Assembly: GCF_000009365.1 (NCBI RefSeq)
Contig: NC_008260.1
Coordinates: 407,501 to 471,500 of the forward strand
Length of the DNA stretch: 64,000 bases
Direction of reading: 5' to 3'
DNA from: Alcanivorax borkumensis SK2
GTDB lineage: Bacteria; Pseudomonadota; Gammaproteobacteria; Pseudomonadales; Alcanivoracaceae
In this document: positions 39,177-50,131 of the stretch, in pieces
Numbering within the stretch: position 1 is the stretch's first letter
Layout: each line of letters starts with the position of its first letter
The notes under the pieces: generated by a model
Told to the model about the DNA's origin: nothing
Seen by the model: the letters and a program-made list of their open reading frames with translations, nothing else
The model's database searches: none
Made by a program: the position numbers and the translations under genes

Positions 39177-40610
39177 TCATGGCAGAAGCGCCACTTTTTT
39201 TGAAGCGTCATCGCGATCGTAGCGATCGCTGATACGGATGATATCGTCTTCACCCAGATAGGTGCCGGACTGGACTTCGATCAGTTCGAGAGGAATGCGG
39301 CCTGGATTCTCCAATGAATGCACTTCGCCGATAGGAATGAAGGTGGACTGGTTCTCCGCAACCAAGTACGTCTTCTCCCCGCAGGTAACTTTGGCAGTAC
39401 CAGAAACCACAATCCAGTGCTCGGCCCGGTGGTGGTGCATCTGGACAGAAAGCTGTTCGCCGGGTTTTACGGTTATGTGCTTCACCTGATAGCGATTGCC
39501 TTTGTCCAAGGAATCGTACTTGCCCCAGGGGCGGTGAACAAGGCGGTGATTCTCTGTTTCTGGTCGTTTGCGAGCCTTGAGGGTGTCGGTAATGCGTTTT
39601 ACTTCCTGGGCTTGACTCTTGTGGGCCACCAGAATGGCATCCGGGGTGTCTACGACCACCAGATCTTCTACGCCGAGCAGGGCAACGAGGCGATCGTCGC
39701 TAATGGCTAGATTATTGCTGCTCCCATGGGTAATGATATCGCCGCGCAGATGATTGCCGTCGCCATCTTTGTCGAGATGATCCCACAGGGATTGCCAGGA
39801 GCCAAGGTCATTCCAGAGTAGCTCTACAGGCACCACAGCTCCGTCAGCGGTGTGCTCCATAATGGCATAGTCGATGGACAGTTCTTCGCAGCGGGCGAAG
39901 CTGGGTTCATCTAAGCGAATAAAATCAAGGTCGGCCTCAGCCTGAAGCAAGGAGTGAGTGCAGTGGGCTAGCATATGTGGATGCCGTTCACGTAATTCCT
40001 GTAAATAGCGTTCAGCTCGGAACAAGAACATGCCACTGTTCCATAGATAGTTGCCGTCATCCAGGAACTGTTGCGCGGTGGGAGCGTCTGGTTTTTCCAC
40101 AAAGCGTTCAATCAGATGGTGTTTCCCGCGGGCTTCCCCCATGCAGATATACCCATATCCGGTTTCTGGCCGGGTTGGTTGTATGCCGAAGGTGACGAGC
40201 AAGCCGGTTTCAGCTGCTTCGCAGCCGACGTTGATCGTTTCCTCGAGCGCCTCCGGGTTACGGATGGCATGGTCTGCAGGGCAAACAAAGATTTTCGCAT
40301 TGGTGTTGCGTTGGCGAGCCTGAAGTGCGGCCAGAGCCACAGCTGGTGCGGTATTGCGCCCGCAGGGCTCAAGCAAAATGTCGGCCTCGATGCCAATATC
40401 TTGAAGTTGTTCTGCAACCAGAAAGCGGTGCTCTTGATTACAGACAACAATAGGCCGTACAGCGCGTAATTCTGCGGGGAGGCGCAGGATCGTGGCCTGC
40501 AGCATGCTGAATTCGCCATTCAGGCGCAGCAACTGCTTGGGGTAATGAGAGCGAGAAAGCGGCCACAGGCGTGAGCCGGTGCCGCCGGCAATAATGACTG
40601 GAATCAGCAT
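39177..40610 (-). CDS. algA: mannose-1-phosphate guanylyltransferase / mannose-6-phosphate isomerase AlgA
   Basis: 477 residues, a bifunctional type II enzyme. The N-terminal guanylyltransferase has GGTGSRLWPLSRSHYPKQ and FVEKPD; the C-terminal cupin isomerase has PWGKYDSLDKG, QMHHHRAEHWIVVSG and YLGEDDIIRISDRYDR. It interconverts fructose-6-P and mannose-6-P and makes GDP-mannose for AlgD. The ATG is preceded by GGAAGGAAG on the minus strand. In Pseudomonas algA ends the main operon; here it is divergent from rpsJ and heads a separate minus-strand unit. Confidence 0.96.
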   Translation of the reverse strand: MLIPVIIAGGTGSRLWPLSRSHYPKQLLRLNGEFSMLQATILRLPAELRAVRPIVVCNQEHRFLVAEQLQDIGIEADILLEPCGRNTAPAVALAALQARQRNTNAKIFVCPADHAIRNPEALEETINVGCEAAETGLLVTFGIQPTRPETGYGYICMGEARGKHHLIERFVEKPDAPTAQQFLDDGNYLWNSGMFLFRAERYLQELRERHPHMLAHCTHSLLQAEADLDFIRLDEPSFARCEELSIDYAIMEHTADGAVVPVELLWNDLGSWQSLWDHLDKDGDGNHLRGDIITHGSSNNLAISDDRLVALLGVEDLVVVDTPDAILVAHKSQAQEVKRITDTLKARKRPETENHRLVHRPWGKYDSLDKGNRYQVKHITVKPGEQLSVQMHHHRAEHWIVVSGTAKVTCGEKTYLVAENQSTFIPIGEVHSLENPGRIPLELIEVQSGTYLGEDDIIRISDRYDRDDASKKVALLP

Positions 40611-40840
40611 CAGCGATTTCTTCCTTCCTATCTAGCAAGCCCACAAAATGGTGGGGGTGGTGCACAAGCGTGCTCCTGACCACCAAACATGCGCCGTTGC
40701 TGGTGATACAGGGAAGGCCGGCACCGCAGGTTTTACGAAATTACGTACGCATGGATAATTTGGTAACGCCCCGAAAGGAGTAGTTTTCGGATGCAGTGCT
40801 CCTCCTAACGGCTAATTTGCACTTTGATTGAAATTACCCC
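40611..40840. other. divergent algA-rpsJ control region
   Basis: About 230 bp without a gene between the algA start and the rpsJ promoter. A weak minus-strand -35/-10 pair (TTACCA, 17 bp, TAATTT, near 40730-40760) is the only algA promoter candidate I see. No terminator or repeat stands out. Confidence 0.35.
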
Positions 40841-40869
40841 TTGCAAAGATAGGGGGGGCTCTCTATTAT
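40841..40869 (+). promoter_or_regulatory. sigma-70 promoter of the S10 operon
   Basis: TTGCAA (40841-40846), 17-bp spacer, TATTAT (40864-40869), 142 bp upstream of rpsJ. A second perfect TATAAT (40972-40977) with a poor -35 (TTAGGT) lies after the leader hairpin and may be another start site. Confidence 0.75.
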
Positions 40870-40927
40870 TCGCCCCCTGTCTTCGGGCAGAACCAACCGG
40901 GGCATTGTTCCCGGGCTTGTTTTGATA

Positions 40928-41322
<395 letters not shown>

Positions 41323-41364
41323 CAACGGGCGGGTTTATCCCGACAGGTTGTGAAGAGGTAAACA

Positions 41365-42000
41365 ATGGCGATTGGTGTGATCGGTCGAAAATGCGGCATG
41401 ACCCGGGTCTTCACTGAAGAAGGTGTCAGTGTGCCGGTGACTGTGATTGAGGTTGGCCCTAACCGGGTTTCCCAGGTCAAGACCGAAGAGTCGGATGGCT
41501 ATCAAGCCGTGCAGGTAACTGTCGGTGAGCGCCGTGCCAGCCGCGTGACTAAGGCGCAAGCCGGTCATTTCGCGAAAGCTGGTGTTGAGGCGGGCCGTGG
41601 TGTCTGGGAATTCCGTGCTGAAGCTGGTGAGTTTGAGGCGGGTTCTTCGGTGACTGTTGAGGGGTTTGAGGCTGGCCAGATGATTGATGTCACTGGTACC
41701 TCCAAGGGTAAAGGATTTGCTGGCGGTGTTAAGCGCTGGAATTTCAGTACCCAGGACGCCACTCACGGTAACTCCTTGTCTCACCGTGCTCCGGGTTCTA
41801 TTGGTCAAAACCAGACCCCGGGTCGAGTGTTTAAAGGCAAGAAGATGGCCGGTCATCTGGGTGCAGAGCGTGTCACCGTCCAGAATTTGGAAGTGGTGCG
41901 TGTCGATGCTGACAAGAATCTGTTGCTGGTTAAAGGTGCGGTCCCCGGTGCTACCGGTGGTGATGTGATCGTGCGTCTGGCAGTGAAGGCGAAGGCCTGA
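41365..42000 (+). CDS. rplC: 50S ribosomal protein L3
   Basis: 211 residues. [17 protein letters not shown] opens the protein, and the long extension carries [20 protein letters not shown] and [21 protein letters not shown] near the peptidyl-transferase centre. It is an early 50S assembly protein. The ATG follows GAAGAGGTAAAC. Confidence 0.98.
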   Translation: MAIGVIGRKCGMTRVFTEEGVSVPVTVIEVGPNRVSQVKTEESDGYQAVQVTVGERRASRVTKAQAGHFAKAGVEAGRGVWEFRAEAGEFEAGSSVTVEGFEAGQMIDVTGTSKGKGFAGGVKRWNFSTQDATHGNSLSHRAPGSIGQNQTPGRVFKGKKMAGHLGAERVTVQNLEVVRVDADKNLLLVKGAVPGATGGDVIVRLAVKAKA

Positions 42001-42014
42001 AAGAGGAATAGAGG

Positions 42015-42617
42015 ATGAATCTCAATACTGCCTCTGGAGGTACCGTTACCGTTTCCGAAGTCGCCTTCGGCAAGGACTTTAACGAGCCTCTGGTTCATCA
42101 GGTTGTGACTGCGTTTCTGGCTGGTGCCCGTCAGGGTTCTAAGGCTCAGAAAAACCGTTCCGATGTGAGTGGTGGTGGTCGTAAGCCGTGGCGTCAAAAA
42201 GGCACTGGCCGTGCGCGAGCGGGTACGATTCGTAGCCCGATCTGGCGTGGCGGCGGCAAGACTTTTGCTGCGGTACCGCGGGACCACTCTCAGAAAGTGA
42301 ACCGTAAAATGTACCGCGGTGCGCTGCAGTGCATTATGTCTGAGCTTGTTCGTCAGGAGCGCTTGGTTGTTGTTGATGAGTTTACTGTGGACTCGCCGAA
42401 GACCAAAGCTGTTGCGGCAAAGCTGAAAGGTATGGAGCTGACTAGCGTGCTCATCGTCACTGACAATGTTGACGAGAACCTGTTTATGGCTTCACGTAAT
42501 TTGCCGAAGGTTGATGTGCGCGATTCTCAGGGCGTTGATCCGGTGAGTCTGATTGCTTTCGAGAAGGTGCTGATTACTGTGCCGGCTCTGAAGAAGCTTG
42601 AGGAGGCCCTGGCATGA
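42015..42617 (+). CDS. rplD: 50S ribosomal protein L4
   Basis: 200 residues with the tunnel-loop sequence [24 protein letters not shown]4 lines the exit tunnel and, in E. coli, is the autogenous regulator of the S10 operon, which fits the leader hairpin seen before rpsJ. It overlaps rplW by 4 bp. Confidence 0.98.
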   Translation: MNLNTASGGTVTVSEVAFGKDFNEPLVHQVVTAFLAGARQGSKAQKNRSDVSGGGRKPWRQKGTGRARAGTIRSPIWRGGGKTFAAVPRDHSQKVNRKMYRGALQCIMSELVRQERLVVVDEFTVDSPKTKAVAAKLKGMELTSVLIVTDNVDENLFMASRNLPKVDVRDSQGVDPVSLIAFEKVLITVPALKKLEEALA

Positions 42618-42910
42618 ATCAAGAGCGTATTTTGCAGGTGCTGCGTGCGCCGCATGTTTCTGAAAAGGCCACTGTTCAGGCTGATCAGAACAACACCTTT
42701 GTATTTAAGGTTGCTAAAGATGCGAGCAAGCTGGAAATAAAAAAAGCAGTAGAAGCGCTTTTTGAAGTGAAAGTTGAAGCTGTTCGTACCGCCAACATGA
42801 AAGGCAAGTCCAAATTCTTTGGTCGCGTAGCGGGTAAGCGCGTTGACTGGAAGAAGGCCTATGTTTCCCTCGCGGAAGGCCAGGACATTGACTTCCTGGG
42901 CGCAGAGTAA
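42614..42910 (+). CDS. rplW: 50S ribosomal protein L23
   Basis: 98 residues ([32 protein letters not shown]). L23 sits at the tunnel exit and docks trigger factor and SRP. Its start overlaps the rplD stop (ATGA). Confidence 0.97.
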   Translation: MNQERILQVLRAPHVSEKATVQADQNNTFVFKVAKDASKLEIKKAVEALFEVKVEAVRTANMKGKSKFFGRVAGKRVDWKKAYVSLAEGQDIDFLGAE

Positions 42911-42928
42911 GGAAGGGAGTAAGGAATA

Positions 42929-43753
42929 ATGGCGATTGTAAAGTGCAAGCCGACTTCTCCGGGCCGCCGCTTTGTAGTCAAGGTGGTCAACGAAGATCTG
43001 CACAAAGGTGCTCCCTACGCGCCACTGTTAGAAGCCAAGGCGAAAAACGGTGGTCGTAACAACAACGGTCGTATTACCACTCGTCATAAGGGTGGCGGTC
43101 ACAAGCAGAAGTATCGTGTGATCGATTTCCGTCGTAACAAAGACGGTATCGCCGGTGTTGTTGAGCGCCTGGAGTATGACCCGAACCGTACCGCGCATAT
43201 TGCGCTGGTGAAGTACTTGGACGGTGAGCGTCGATACATTCTGGCTCCTAAAGGGCTGAAAGCAGAAGATCGTATCCAGTCCGGTGAAGATGCACCGATT
43301 AAGCTGGGTAACGCACTTCCGCTGCGTAATATTCCGCTAGGTTCCACTATCCACAATGTGGAAATGAAGCCTGGGAAAGGTGGTCAAATTGCTCGATCTG
43401 CAGGGACTTCCGTGCAGCTGTTGGCAAAAGATGGCCAGTATGTGACTCTGCGTCTGCGCTCCGGCGAGATGCGCAAAGTTCATGCTGACTGCAAGGCTAC
43501 CATCGGTGAAGTATCCAACAGTGAGCACAGCTTGCGCTCATTGGGTAAGGCGGGCGCTAAGCGCTGGCGGGGTGTTCGACCTACCGTTCGCGGTGCGGCG
43601 ATGAACCCGGTAGACCATCCACATGGTGGTGGTGAAGGGCGCAGCTCTGGTGGCCGTCATCCGGTTACACCTTGGGGTGTTCCGACCAAAGGCTACAAGA
43701 CCCGTACAAACAAGCGCACGACCAAAATGATTGTGCGTGACCGTCGTAAGTAA
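42929..43753 (+). CDS. rplB: 50S ribosomal protein L2
   Basis: 274 residues with the conserved C-terminal signature [22 protein letters not shown] around the peptidyl-transferase region, where the DHPHGGGEG histidine lies. L2 is essential for subunit association and peptide-bond formation. Confidence 0.98.
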   Translation: MAIVKCKPTSPGRRFVVKVVNEDLHKGAPYAPLLEAKAKNGGRNNNGRITTRHKGGGHKQKYRVIDFRRNKDGIAGVVERLEYDPNRTAHIALVKYLDGERRYILAPKGLKAEDRIQSGEDAPIKLGNALPLRNIPLGSTIHNVEMKPGKGGQIARSAGTSVQLLAKDGQYVTLRLRSGEMRKVHADCKATIGEVSNSEHSLRSLGKAGAKRWRGVRPTVRGAAMNPVDHPHGGGEGRSSGGRHPVTPWGVPTKGYKTRTNKRTTKMIVRDRRK

Positions 43754-43775
43754 GGGATAGAGAGAGGTTCAGGCT

Positions 43776-44051
43776 GTGCCACGTTCACTGAAAAAAGGTC
43801 CTTTTGTGGATCACCACCTGCTAGGCAAGGTGGAAGATGCGGTGGAAGCCGGCTCCCGTAAGCCGATTAAAACCTGGTCTCGCCGCTCCATGATCATTCC
43901 GGAGATGGTGGGCCTGACTATTGCGGTATATAACGGCAAGCAACATGTGCCGGTAATGGTTTCCGAGCATATGGTTGGCCACAAGCTGGGCGAATTTGCC
44001 CTGACCCGCAATTACCGCGGGCATGCCGTGGACAAGAAGGCTAAGCGATAA
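43776..44051 (+). CDS. rpsS: 30S ribosomal protein S19
   Basis: 91 residues starting with GTG ([18 protein letters not shown]). [21 protein letters not shown] and [16 protein letters not shown] are the family signatures. S19 contacts S13 in the 30S head. Confidence 0.97.
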   Translation: MPRSLKKGPFVDHHLLGKVEDAVEAGSRKPIKTWSRRSMIIPEMVGLTIAVYNGKQHVPVMVSEHMVGHKLGEFALTRNYRGHAVDKKAKR

Positions 44052-44061
44052 GGTGACAGTT

Positions 44062-44406
44062 ATGGCTACTGAAGTTGCAGCCCGTCTGCGCGGTGCAAGA
44101 ATTTCGGCTCAGAAAGCCCGCCTCGTAGCTGACCAGGTCCGTGGCCTGGAGGTTGAGAAGGCGCTGAATCTTCTGGAATTCAGCCCGAAGAAGGCGGCAA
44201 AAATCGTTAAGAAAGTGCTGGAGTCCGCGATTGCAAATGCGGAAAACAACGACGGCGCTGACGTAGATGAGCTGAAGGTGTCCACGGTATTCGTGGATGA
44301 AGGTATGACGATGAAACGGATTCGTCCGCGGGCCAAAGGCCGTGCAGACCGTATCCTAAAGCGTACTTGCCACATTACTGTGAAAGTCTCAGAAGGTCAG
44401 GAGTAA
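44062..44406 (+). CDS. rplV: 50S ribosomal protein L22
   Basis: 114 residues. [18 protein letters not shown] at the N-terminus and the tunnel hairpin [23 protein letters not shown] are typical. The ATG at 44062 is chosen; an in-frame start inside rpsS (44023) is not used. Confidence 0.97.
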   Translation: MATEVAARLRGARISAQKARLVADQVRGLEVEKALNLLEFSPKKAAKIVKKVLESAIANAENNDGADVDELKVSTVFVDEGMTMKRIRPRAKGRADRILKRTCHITVKVSEGQE

Positions 44407-44410
44407 CCAG

Positions 44411-45103
44411 ATGGGTCAGAAAGTTCATCCGGTCGGTATTCGCCTTGGCATTGTCAAAGAGCATAATTCGCTTTGGTATGCCGGACCGAAGTCTTATTCA
44501 GACTGCCTGGTTACCGATCTACAAGTGCGTGAATATCTTTTTAAGCGCCTTAAAAGTGCATCGGTAAGCCGTATCAAGATCGAGCGTCCTTCTGAAAACG
44601 TTCGCATCACTATTGCTACTGCGCGTCCGGGTATTGTTATTGGCAAGAAAGGTGAAGACGTTGAGCGTCTGCGTCGGGATGTTGCGGCCAAGATGGGTGT
44701 GCCTGTGCACATCAATATCGAGGAAGTACGCAAGCCTGACTTAGATGCCCGCTTGGTAGGTGACAATGTCGCCGGCCAGCTGGAGCGTCGAGTTATGTTC
44801 CGCCGCGCTATGAAGCGTGCGGTACAGAACGCCATGAAGTCTGGTGCTGAAGGTATTCGTATTCAGTTGTCCGGTCGTTTGGGTGGTGCAGAGATTGCGC
44901 GTACCGAATGGTACCGCGAAGGCCGAGTGCCGCTGCATACTTTGCGTGCTGACATCGACTACGCAAGCGTACGTGCTGAAACCACTTACGGCACCATCGG
45001 TGTGAAGGTCTGGATCTTCCGCGGCGAAGTGCTTGGTGGCATGGAGCAGGTACAGGAAGAGCAGAAGCAGTCCAAGGGCGCGAAGAAGCGCGGCCGCGGT
45101 TAA
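44411..45103 (+). CDS. rpsC: 30S ribosomal protein S3
   Basis: 230 residues beginning [19 protein letters not shown]. The KH domain has [17 protein letters not shown]; the C-terminal domain has [21 protein letters not shown]3 lines the mRNA entry channel and has helicase activity there. A basic lysine-rich tail ([12 protein letters not shown]) ends the protein. Confidence 0.98.
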   Translation: MGQKVHPVGIRLGIVKEHNSLWYAGPKSYSDCLVTDLQVREYLFKRLKSASVSRIKIERPSENVRITIATARPGIVIGKKGEDVERLRRDVAAKMGVPVHINIEEVRKPDLDARLVGDNVAGQLERRVMFRRAMKRAVQNAMKSGAEGIRIQLSGRLGGAEIARTEWYREGRVPLHTLRADIDYASVRAETTYGTIGVKVWIFRGEVLGGMEQVQEEQKQSKGAKKRGRG

Positions 45104-45116
45104 AGGGTAACGAACG

Positions 45117-45530
45117 ATGTTGCAGCCGAAGCGTACCAAATTCCGGAAAGTGATGAAGGGCCGTAACCGTGGCCTGGCACAGCGGGGCAGCAAGGTGTCT
45201 TTCGGCACCATTGGCCTGCAGGCGACTGGTCGTGGCCGTATTACTGCGCGCCAGATCGAAGCAGCCCGACGTGCAATGACCCGCCATATCAAGCGGGGCG
45301 GTAAAATTTGGATCCGGGTATTTCCGGACAAGCCGATTACCAATAAGCCTCTTGAAGTGCGGATGGGTAAAGGTAAAGGTTCTGTAGAGTACTGGGTTGC
45401 TCAAATTCAACCCGGGAAAATGCTTTACGAAATGGAAGGTGTGTCAGAAGACGTTGCGCGTGAAGCGTTCCGTCTGGCCGCGGCCAAGCTGCCGGTAAGC
45501 ACCCGTGTCGTTACTCGGACGGTGATGTAA
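45117..45530 (+). CDS. rplP: 50S ribosomal protein L16
   Basis: 137 residues starting [19 protein letters not shown], with [14 protein letters not shown] in the middle. L16 is a late-assembling 50S protein near the A site. rpmC follows after 3 bp. Confidence 0.98.
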   Translation: MLQPKRTKFRKVMKGRNRGLAQRGSKVSFGTIGLQATGRGRITARQIEAARRAMTRHIKRGGKIWIRVFPDKPITNKPLEVRMGKGKGSVEYWVAQIQPGKMLYEMEGVSEDVAREAFRLAAAKLPVSTRVVTRTVM

Positions 45531-45533
45531 GCC

Positions 45534-45725
45534 ATGAAAGCGAGCGAGCTGAAAGAAAAGAGTGTCGAGGAGCTGCAGCAGACGCAAATCGAGCTGCTTG
45601 AGGAACAATTCAAGCTGCGTATGAAGAGCGCGTCCGGTCAGATTTCTAAAACCCATGAGCTTGGGACGGTTCGCCGCAATATTGCGCGCGTAAAGACCAT
45701 TCTGAGAGAGAAACAGGGTAACTAG
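45534..45725 (+). CDS. rpmC: 50S ribosomal protein L29
   Basis: 63 residues, two helices ([38 protein letters not shown]). L29 lies beside L23 at the tunnel exit. It starts right after rplP and ends 2 bp before rpsQ. Confidence 0.97.
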   Translation: MKASELKEKSVEELQQTQIELLEEQFKLRMKSASGQISKTHELGTVRRNIARVKTILREKQGN

Positions 45726-45727
45726 TC

Positions 45728-45991
45728 ATGGCAGAGGCGAACACAATGCGCCGGACCGCTACCGGCAAAGTCATCTCTAATAAAGGTGACAAAACTATCA
45801 CTGTGTTGGTAGAGCGCCGGGTTCAGCACCCGATTTACGGCAAGATCATCAAGCGTTCCACTAAACTGATGGCGCATGATGAAGAAAATCAATGTCGTGA
45901 AGGTGACCTGGTCACCATCGAGGAGTGCCGGCCGCTGTCTAAGCGTAAAGCTTGGATGCTGGTTAACGTAGTTGAACAGTCTAAGGCCTAA
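45728..45991 (+). CDS. rpsQ: 30S ribosomal protein S17
   Basis: 87 residues, an OB-fold protein ([37 protein letters not shown]). It is a primary 16S-binding protein needed for early 30S folding. End of the S10 operon proper. Confidence 0.97.
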   Translation: MAEANTMRRTATGKVISNKGDKTITVLVERRVQHPIYGKIIKRSTKLMAHDEENQCREGDLVTIEECRPLSKRKAWMLVNVVEQSKA

Positions 45992-46042
45992 ACGGACCGT
46001 TGCTGTGGCTGCCTGTAAGGGCAGAGTTGGAGAGATTAAGCG

Positions 46043-46411
46043 ATGATTCAGACCGAAAGCATGCTCGAGGTTGCTGATAACAGTGGCGCCCGTCGAGTAC
46101 AGTGCATCAAAGTGCTGGGTGGTTCTCACCGCCGCTATGCAGGCATTGGTGACATCATCAAGGTCACAGTAAAGGAAGCGATTCCTCGCGGCCGTGTCAA
46201 GAAAGGCGACGTGATGACCGCTGTGGTTGTTCGTACCCGTAAAGGTGTACGTCGTCCTGACGGATCTTTGATTCGTTTTGATGAAAATGCCGCCGTGTTG
46301 TTGAACAACAACAAAGCACCGGTTGGTACTCGGATCTTCGGCCCAGTAACGCGCGAGCTGCGTACTGAGCAATTTATGAAGATCATTTCCCTGGCACCTG
46401 AAGTTCTGTAA
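46043..46411 (+). CDS. rplN: 50S ribosomal protein L14
   Basis: 122 residues ([40 protein letters not shown]). It forms part of the subunit bridge with L19. First gene of the spc block, 51 bp after rpsQ with no terminator seen, so S10 and spc genes are probably co-transcribed. Confidence 0.98.
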   Translation: MIQTESMLEVADNSGARRVQCIKVLGGSHRRYAGIGDIIKVTVKEAIPRGRVKKGDVMTAVVVRTRKGVRRPDGSLIRFDENAAVLLNNNKAPVGTRIFGPVTRELRTEQFMKIISLAPEVL

Positions 46412-46426
46412 AGGCGGGTGAAGGTA

Positions 46427-46735
46427 ATGCTCAAGATTAAGCGTGATGACGAAATCATCGTAATTGCGGGAAAGGACAAAGGTAAGCGTGGCTCTGTTCA
46501 GCAAGTTCTGGACAATGGTCGCCTCATCGTTGCTGGCGTTAACATGGTCAAGAAGCATGTTAAAGCCAATCCTAACCGTGGTACTCAAGGCGGCATCGTA
46601 GAACAGGAAGCATCGCTAAACGCTTCCAACGTTGCCATCTGGAATCCCAAGACGCAGAAAGCGGATCGTGTGGGCTTCCGGTTTGAAGACGGCAAAAAAG
46701 TTCGCTTCTTCAAGTCCAACGGCGAAGCGCTGTAG
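46427..46735 (+). CDS. rplX: 50S ribosomal protein L24
   Basis: 102 residues with a KOW motif ([20 protein letters not shown]) and [17 protein letters not shown]. It is an initiator of 50S assembly. The ATG at 46427 (MLKIKRDDE) matches the family; an in-frame GTG at 46418 would add three residues. Confidence 0.97.
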   Translation: MLKIKRDDEIIVIAGKDKGKRGSVQQVLDNGRLIVAGVNMVKKHVKANPNRGTQGGIVEQEASLNASNVAIWNPKTQKADRVGFRFEDGKKVRFFKSNGEAL

Positions 46736-46747
46736 GTTAGGTGACCC

Positions 46748-47287
46748 ATGAGTGATCTGAAAAAGATTTATCAAGACGAAATCGCGCCCAAGCTGAAAGA
46801 AGAGCTTGGTCTCGGTAACATCATGGAAGTGCCGAAGATCACCAAGATCACCCTTAATATGGGTGTTGGTGAAGCTTCTGCGGATCGTAAAGCGATGGAA
46901 GGTGCTTTGTCGGATATGACGGCCATTTCTGGTCAGAAGCCGCTGGTAACCAACGCGCGGAAGTCTGTTGCAGGCTTCAAGATCCGTGAAGGTTGGCCGA
47001 TTGGCTGCAAGGTGACCATGCGCAATCAGAGAATGTATGAATTCCTTGAGCGTCTGGTTTCTGTTGCCATTCCACGTATTCGTGACTTCCGTGGTTTGAA
47101 TCCGAAATCCTTCGATGGCCGGGGCAACTTCTCCATGGGTCTGCGTGAGCAGATCGTGTTCCCGGAAATCGATTTCGACAAGGTCGATAAGCTGCGTGGT
47201 ATGGATATTACGATTACCACTACAGCCAAGACTGATGACGAAGCACGGGCGCTGCTGCGCGCCTTCAACTTCCCGCTGAAGGGCTAA
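46748..47287 (+). CDS. rplE: 50S ribosomal protein L5
   Basis: 179 residues ([40 protein letters not shown]). L5 binds 5S rRNA and the central protuberance and contacts P-site tRNA. In E. coli the S8 repressor site lies at the start of this gene; I did not verify an equivalent structure here. Confidence 0.98.
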   Translation: MSDLKKIYQDEIAPKLKEELGLGNIMEVPKITKITLNMGVGEASADRKAMEGALSDMTAISGQKPLVTNARKSVAGFKIREGWPIGCKVTMRNQRMYEFLERLVSVAIPRIRDFRGLNPKSFDGRGNFSMGLREQIVFPEIDFDKVDKLRGMDITITTTAKTDDEARALLRAFNFPLKG

Positions 47288-47298
47288 GAGGATTTATC

Positions 47299-47604
47299 AT
47301 GGCTAAAGAATCCATGAAAAACCGGGAAGCAAAACGCACAAAGCTGGTTCAGCGTTTTGCCGCCAAGCGCTCAGCGCTTAAGGCGATCATCCAGGATCCC
47401 AATGCAGAACCTGAAGCGAAGTGGGATGCTCAGCTTCAGCTGCAAAAATTGCCGCGCGATTCTTCTCCGGTTCGTCAGCGTAATCGCTGTCGTCTGACCG
47501 GTCGTCCGCACGGTTACTACCGCAAATTCGGCCTTAGCCGGATCAAGCTGCGTGAAGCAGCGATGCGCGGTGACGTTCCAGGTCTGGTTAAAGCCAGCTG
47601 GTAA
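47299..47604 (+). CDS. rpsN: 30S ribosomal protein S14
   Basis: 101 residues of the long, zinc-free class: it has [32 protein letters not shown] but no CxxC pairs. It is a 30S head protein next to S3 and S10. Confidence 0.98.
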   Translation: MAKESMKNREAKRTKLVQRFAAKRSALKAIIQDPNAEPEAKWDAQLQLQKLPRDSSPVRQRNRCRLTGRPHGYYRKFGLSRIKLREAAMRGDVPGLVKASW

Positions 47605-47639
47605 TAAGCCAAGAGTTTAGGTAGCGGAGCGATTGCGGC

Positions 47640-48032
47640 ATGAGCATGCAAGATACCCTGGCGGATATGTTTACACGTATCCGTAACGCCCAGATGGCCA
47701 AGAAAGTACAGGTAGAGATTCCTGCTTCAAAAGCAAAGGAAGCTGTTGCCAAAGTACTGAAGGACGAGGGCTACATCGCAGGTTACGAAGTAACTGGCGA
47801 TAAAAAACCGGTAATGACGGTTGAGCTTAAATATTACGAAGGCAGTCCGGTGATCGAGAAGATTGCACGGGTAAGCCGTCCTGGTCTGCGGGTTTATAAG
47901 TCCGCGGGTGAGATCCCCAAGGTTAAAGATGGCCTTGGTGTTATGATCGTATCCACTAATCAGGGCATTATTTCTGACCGCGCAGCGCGCAAAGCCAATA
48001 TTGGTGGCGAGCTGATCTGCGAAGTGTCCTAA
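47640..48032 (+). CDS. rpsH: 30S ribosomal protein S8
   Basis: 130 residues ([48 protein letters not shown]). It binds 16S helix 21 and is the autogenous regulator of the spc operon in E. coli. Confidence 0.98.
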   Translation: MSMQDTLADMFTRIRNAQMAKKVQVEIPASKAKEAVAKVLKDEGYIAGYEVTGDKKPVMTVELKYYEGSPVIEKIARVSRPGLRVYKSAGEIPKVKDGLGVMIVSTNQGIISDRAARKANIGGELICEVS

Positions 48033-48063
48033 CAGAAGCGGCGTAGACAGGTTAGGTGCAGCA

Positions 48064-48597
48064 ATGTCTAGAGTAGCAAAAAGTCCGGTAAATCTGCCTA
48101 AAGGCGTCGAGGTTAAAATCGATGGCCAAAAAGTCGCTGTAAAAGGTGGCAAAGGCAGCCTGGAGCATGAAGTTCACGAGCTGGTAGCAGTGTCCTTGGA
48201 AGATGGCGTGGTGTCGGTTAAACCCCACGACGACTCTCAGAAGGGCTGGGCGTTAGCTGGAACCACGCGTGCTCTGCTGAATAACATGGTAACCGGCGTT
48301 GCCGATGGGTTTGAGCGTAAGCTTCAACTCTTGGGTGTTGGTTACCGCGCGCAGGCTCAGGGCAAGGTTCTTAACCTGACCCTCGGTTTCTCCCATCCGG
48401 TGGCTTACCAATTGCCAGAAGGGATTACCGTTGAAACTCCGAGCCAGACAGAAATTGTCATTAAAGGCATTGATAAGCAACTGGTAGGTCAAGTTGCTGC
48501 CAATGTTCGGGCCTTCCGTCCGCCTGAGCCTTACAAGGGCAAAGGGGTGCGCTATGCTGATGAGCAAGTGCGCCGTAAGGAAGCCAAGAAGAAATAA
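48064..48597 (+). CDS. rplF: 50S ribosomal protein L6
   Basis: 177 residues with two repeated domains; the signature [24 protein letters not shown] closes it. It lies near the factor-binding site. The ATG follows a GTTAGGTGCAGCA leader. Confidence 0.98.
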   Translation: MSRVAKSPVNLPKGVEVKIDGQKVAVKGGKGSLEHEVHELVAVSLEDGVVSVKPHDDSQKGWALAGTTRALLNNMVTGVADGFERKLQLLGVGYRAQAQGKVLNLTLGFSHPVAYQLPEGITVETPSQTEIVIKGIDKQLVGQVAANVRAFRPPEPYKGKGVRYADEQVRRKEAKKK

Positions 48598-48614
48598 TCG
48601 TCGAGATTGATGCC

Positions 48615-48965
48615 ATGAAAGACAAAAAAGTTGCACGTCTACGCAGGGCCAAACGCACTCGTCTGAAGATTCGCGAGTTGGGTGAAGTTCGCCTTTGCGT
48701 ACATCGTACCCCGCGTCATATTTATGCGCAGGTAATCTCTGCGGCAGGCGACCAGGTGTTGGCTTCTGCCAGCACAGTGGAGAAAGATTTGCGTGCTGAC
48801 GCTACCGGCAACGCTGATGCAGCGACCAAAGTTGGTCAGATCATCGCTCAGCGTGCTAAAGAAGCGGGCATTGAGCGCGTAGCCTTTGACCGTTCTGGTT
48901 TTAAATATCACGGTCGCGTAAAGGCGCTGGCTGATGCCGCGCGTGAAAACGGGCTTGAATTCTAA
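48615..48965 (+). CDS. rplR: 50S ribosomal protein L18
   Basis: 116 residues ([17 protein letters not shown] segment; [27 protein letters not shown]). It binds 5S rRNA with L5. Confidence 0.97.
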   Translation: MKDKKVARLRRAKRTRLKIRELGEVRLCVHRTPRHIYAQVISAAGDQVLASASTVEKDLRADATGNADAATKVGQIIAQRAKEAGIERVAFDRSGFKYHGRVKALADAARENGLEF

Positions 48966-48977
48966 GGGTGCTTGGTT

Positions 48978-49475
48978 ATGGCGAAGGTTGATCCCAACGA
49001 AGGTCTGCAGGAAAAACTGGTTCAGGTAAACCGGGTTGCTAAAGTAGTAAAAGGCGGCCGGATTTTTGGTTTTACCGCGTTGACTGTAGTGGGTGACGGC
49101 AAGGGTAAAGTTGGCTTTGGTCGTGGTAAGGCGCGTGAAGTGCCTGCTGCTATCCAGAAAGCCTTAGAAGCTGCCCGCCGCAACATGATTCAGGTGGAGC
49201 TGAATGGCACCACCATCCAGCACCCAATGAAGGCCCGTCATGGTGCCTCTAAGGTGTACATGCAGCCGGCCGATGAAGGTACCGGTGTGATTGCCGGCGG
49301 TGCTATGCGCGCCGTACTGGAAGTCGCAGGCGTTCAGAACGTACTGGCCAAATGCTACGGCTCCACAAACCCGGTAAACGTGGTTCGGGCTACCTTCAAT
49401 GGTCTGAAATCCATGGCTTCTCCGGAATCTGTGGCTGCCAAGCGTGGCAAGTCTGTTGATGAGATTCTGAACTAA
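48978..49475 (+). CDS. rpsE: 30S ribosomal protein S5
   Basis: 165 residues. The N-terminal double-stranded RNA-binding fold has [22 protein letters not shown], and [20 protein letters not shown] is the conserved loop linked to fidelity. The ATG at 48978 lies 7 nt after AAGGGTG; a TTG at 48972 is in frame. Confidence 0.97.
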   Translation: MAKVDPNEGLQEKLVQVNRVAKVVKGGRIFGFTALTVVGDGKGKVGFGRGKAREVPAAIQKALEAARRNMIQVELNGTTIQHPMKARHGASKVYMQPADEGTGVIAGGAMRAVLEVAGVQNVLAKCYGSTNPVNVVRATFNGLKSMASPESVAAKRGKSVDEILN

Positions 49476-49499
49476 GCGCAGATAAGCGGAATCGATACG

Positions 49500-49682
49500 A
49501 TGGCTGAAAAGATCAAGGTAAAGCTGGTTAAGAGCACCAACGGCCGGCTTGAAAAGCATAGGGCTTGTGTGCGTGGTCTCGGTCTGCGCCGCATTGGCCA
49601 CACCGTTGAAGTTGAAGATACCCCGTCAGTGCGCGGCATGATTAACAAGGTGTCGTACCTGGTGCAGGTAGAGGGAGAATAA
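49500..49682 (+). CDS. rpmD: 50S ribosomal protein L30
   Basis: 60 residues ([42 protein letters not shown]). A small 50S protein, always between rpsE and rplO. rplO follows within 3 bp. Confidence 0.97.
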   Translation: MAEKIKVKLVKSTNGRLEKHRACVRGLGLRRIGHTVEVEDTPSVRGMINKVSYLVQVEGE

Positions 49683-49685
49683 GTG

Positions 49686-50120
49686 ATGCGTCTTAATGAT
49701 TTGCATCCCGCTGAAGGTTCCCGTCCGGAAGGTAAGCGCGTAGGTCGCGGTATCGGTTCCGGCTTGGGTAAGACTGGTGGCCGTGGTCATAAAGGTCAGA
49801 AGTCTCGCTCCGGTGGTTCTGTAAAGCCCGGTTTCGAAGGTGGTCAAATGCCGCTGCAGCGTCGTGTGCCGAAGTTCGGTTTCACGTCCAAATTGGCAAT
49901 GGGTACCGCTGAGGTCCGTCTAGCTGAACTAGCGAAAGTGGAAGGTGACGTGATCGATCTGGCTTCTTTGAAAGCAGCCAACATTGTTCGTCGTGACATG
50001 AAGCGCGCTAAGATTGTTCTGCAAGGTGAAATCGATCGCGCAGTGACCGTTCGTGGTGTTGCCCTTACTAAAGGCGCCCGTGAAGCGGTTGAAAAAGCTG
50101 GCGGTAAAGTCGAAGAGTAA
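49686..50120 (+). CDS. rplO: 50S ribosomal protein L15
   Basis: 144 residues with the glycine-rich arm [25 protein letters not shown] typical of L15 that threads into 23S rRNA, and [17 protein letters not shown]. The ATG at 49686 is used; the GTG at 49683 is equally placed. Confidence 0.97.
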   Translation: MRLNDLHPAEGSRPEGKRVGRGIGSGLGKTGGRGHKGQKSRSGGSVKPGFEGGQMPLQRRVPKFGFTSKLAMGTAEVRLAELAKVEGDVIDLASLKAANIVRRDMKRAKIVLQGEIDRAVTVRGVALTKGAREAVEKAGGKVEE

Positions 50121-50131
50121 GGCTGCGCTTT

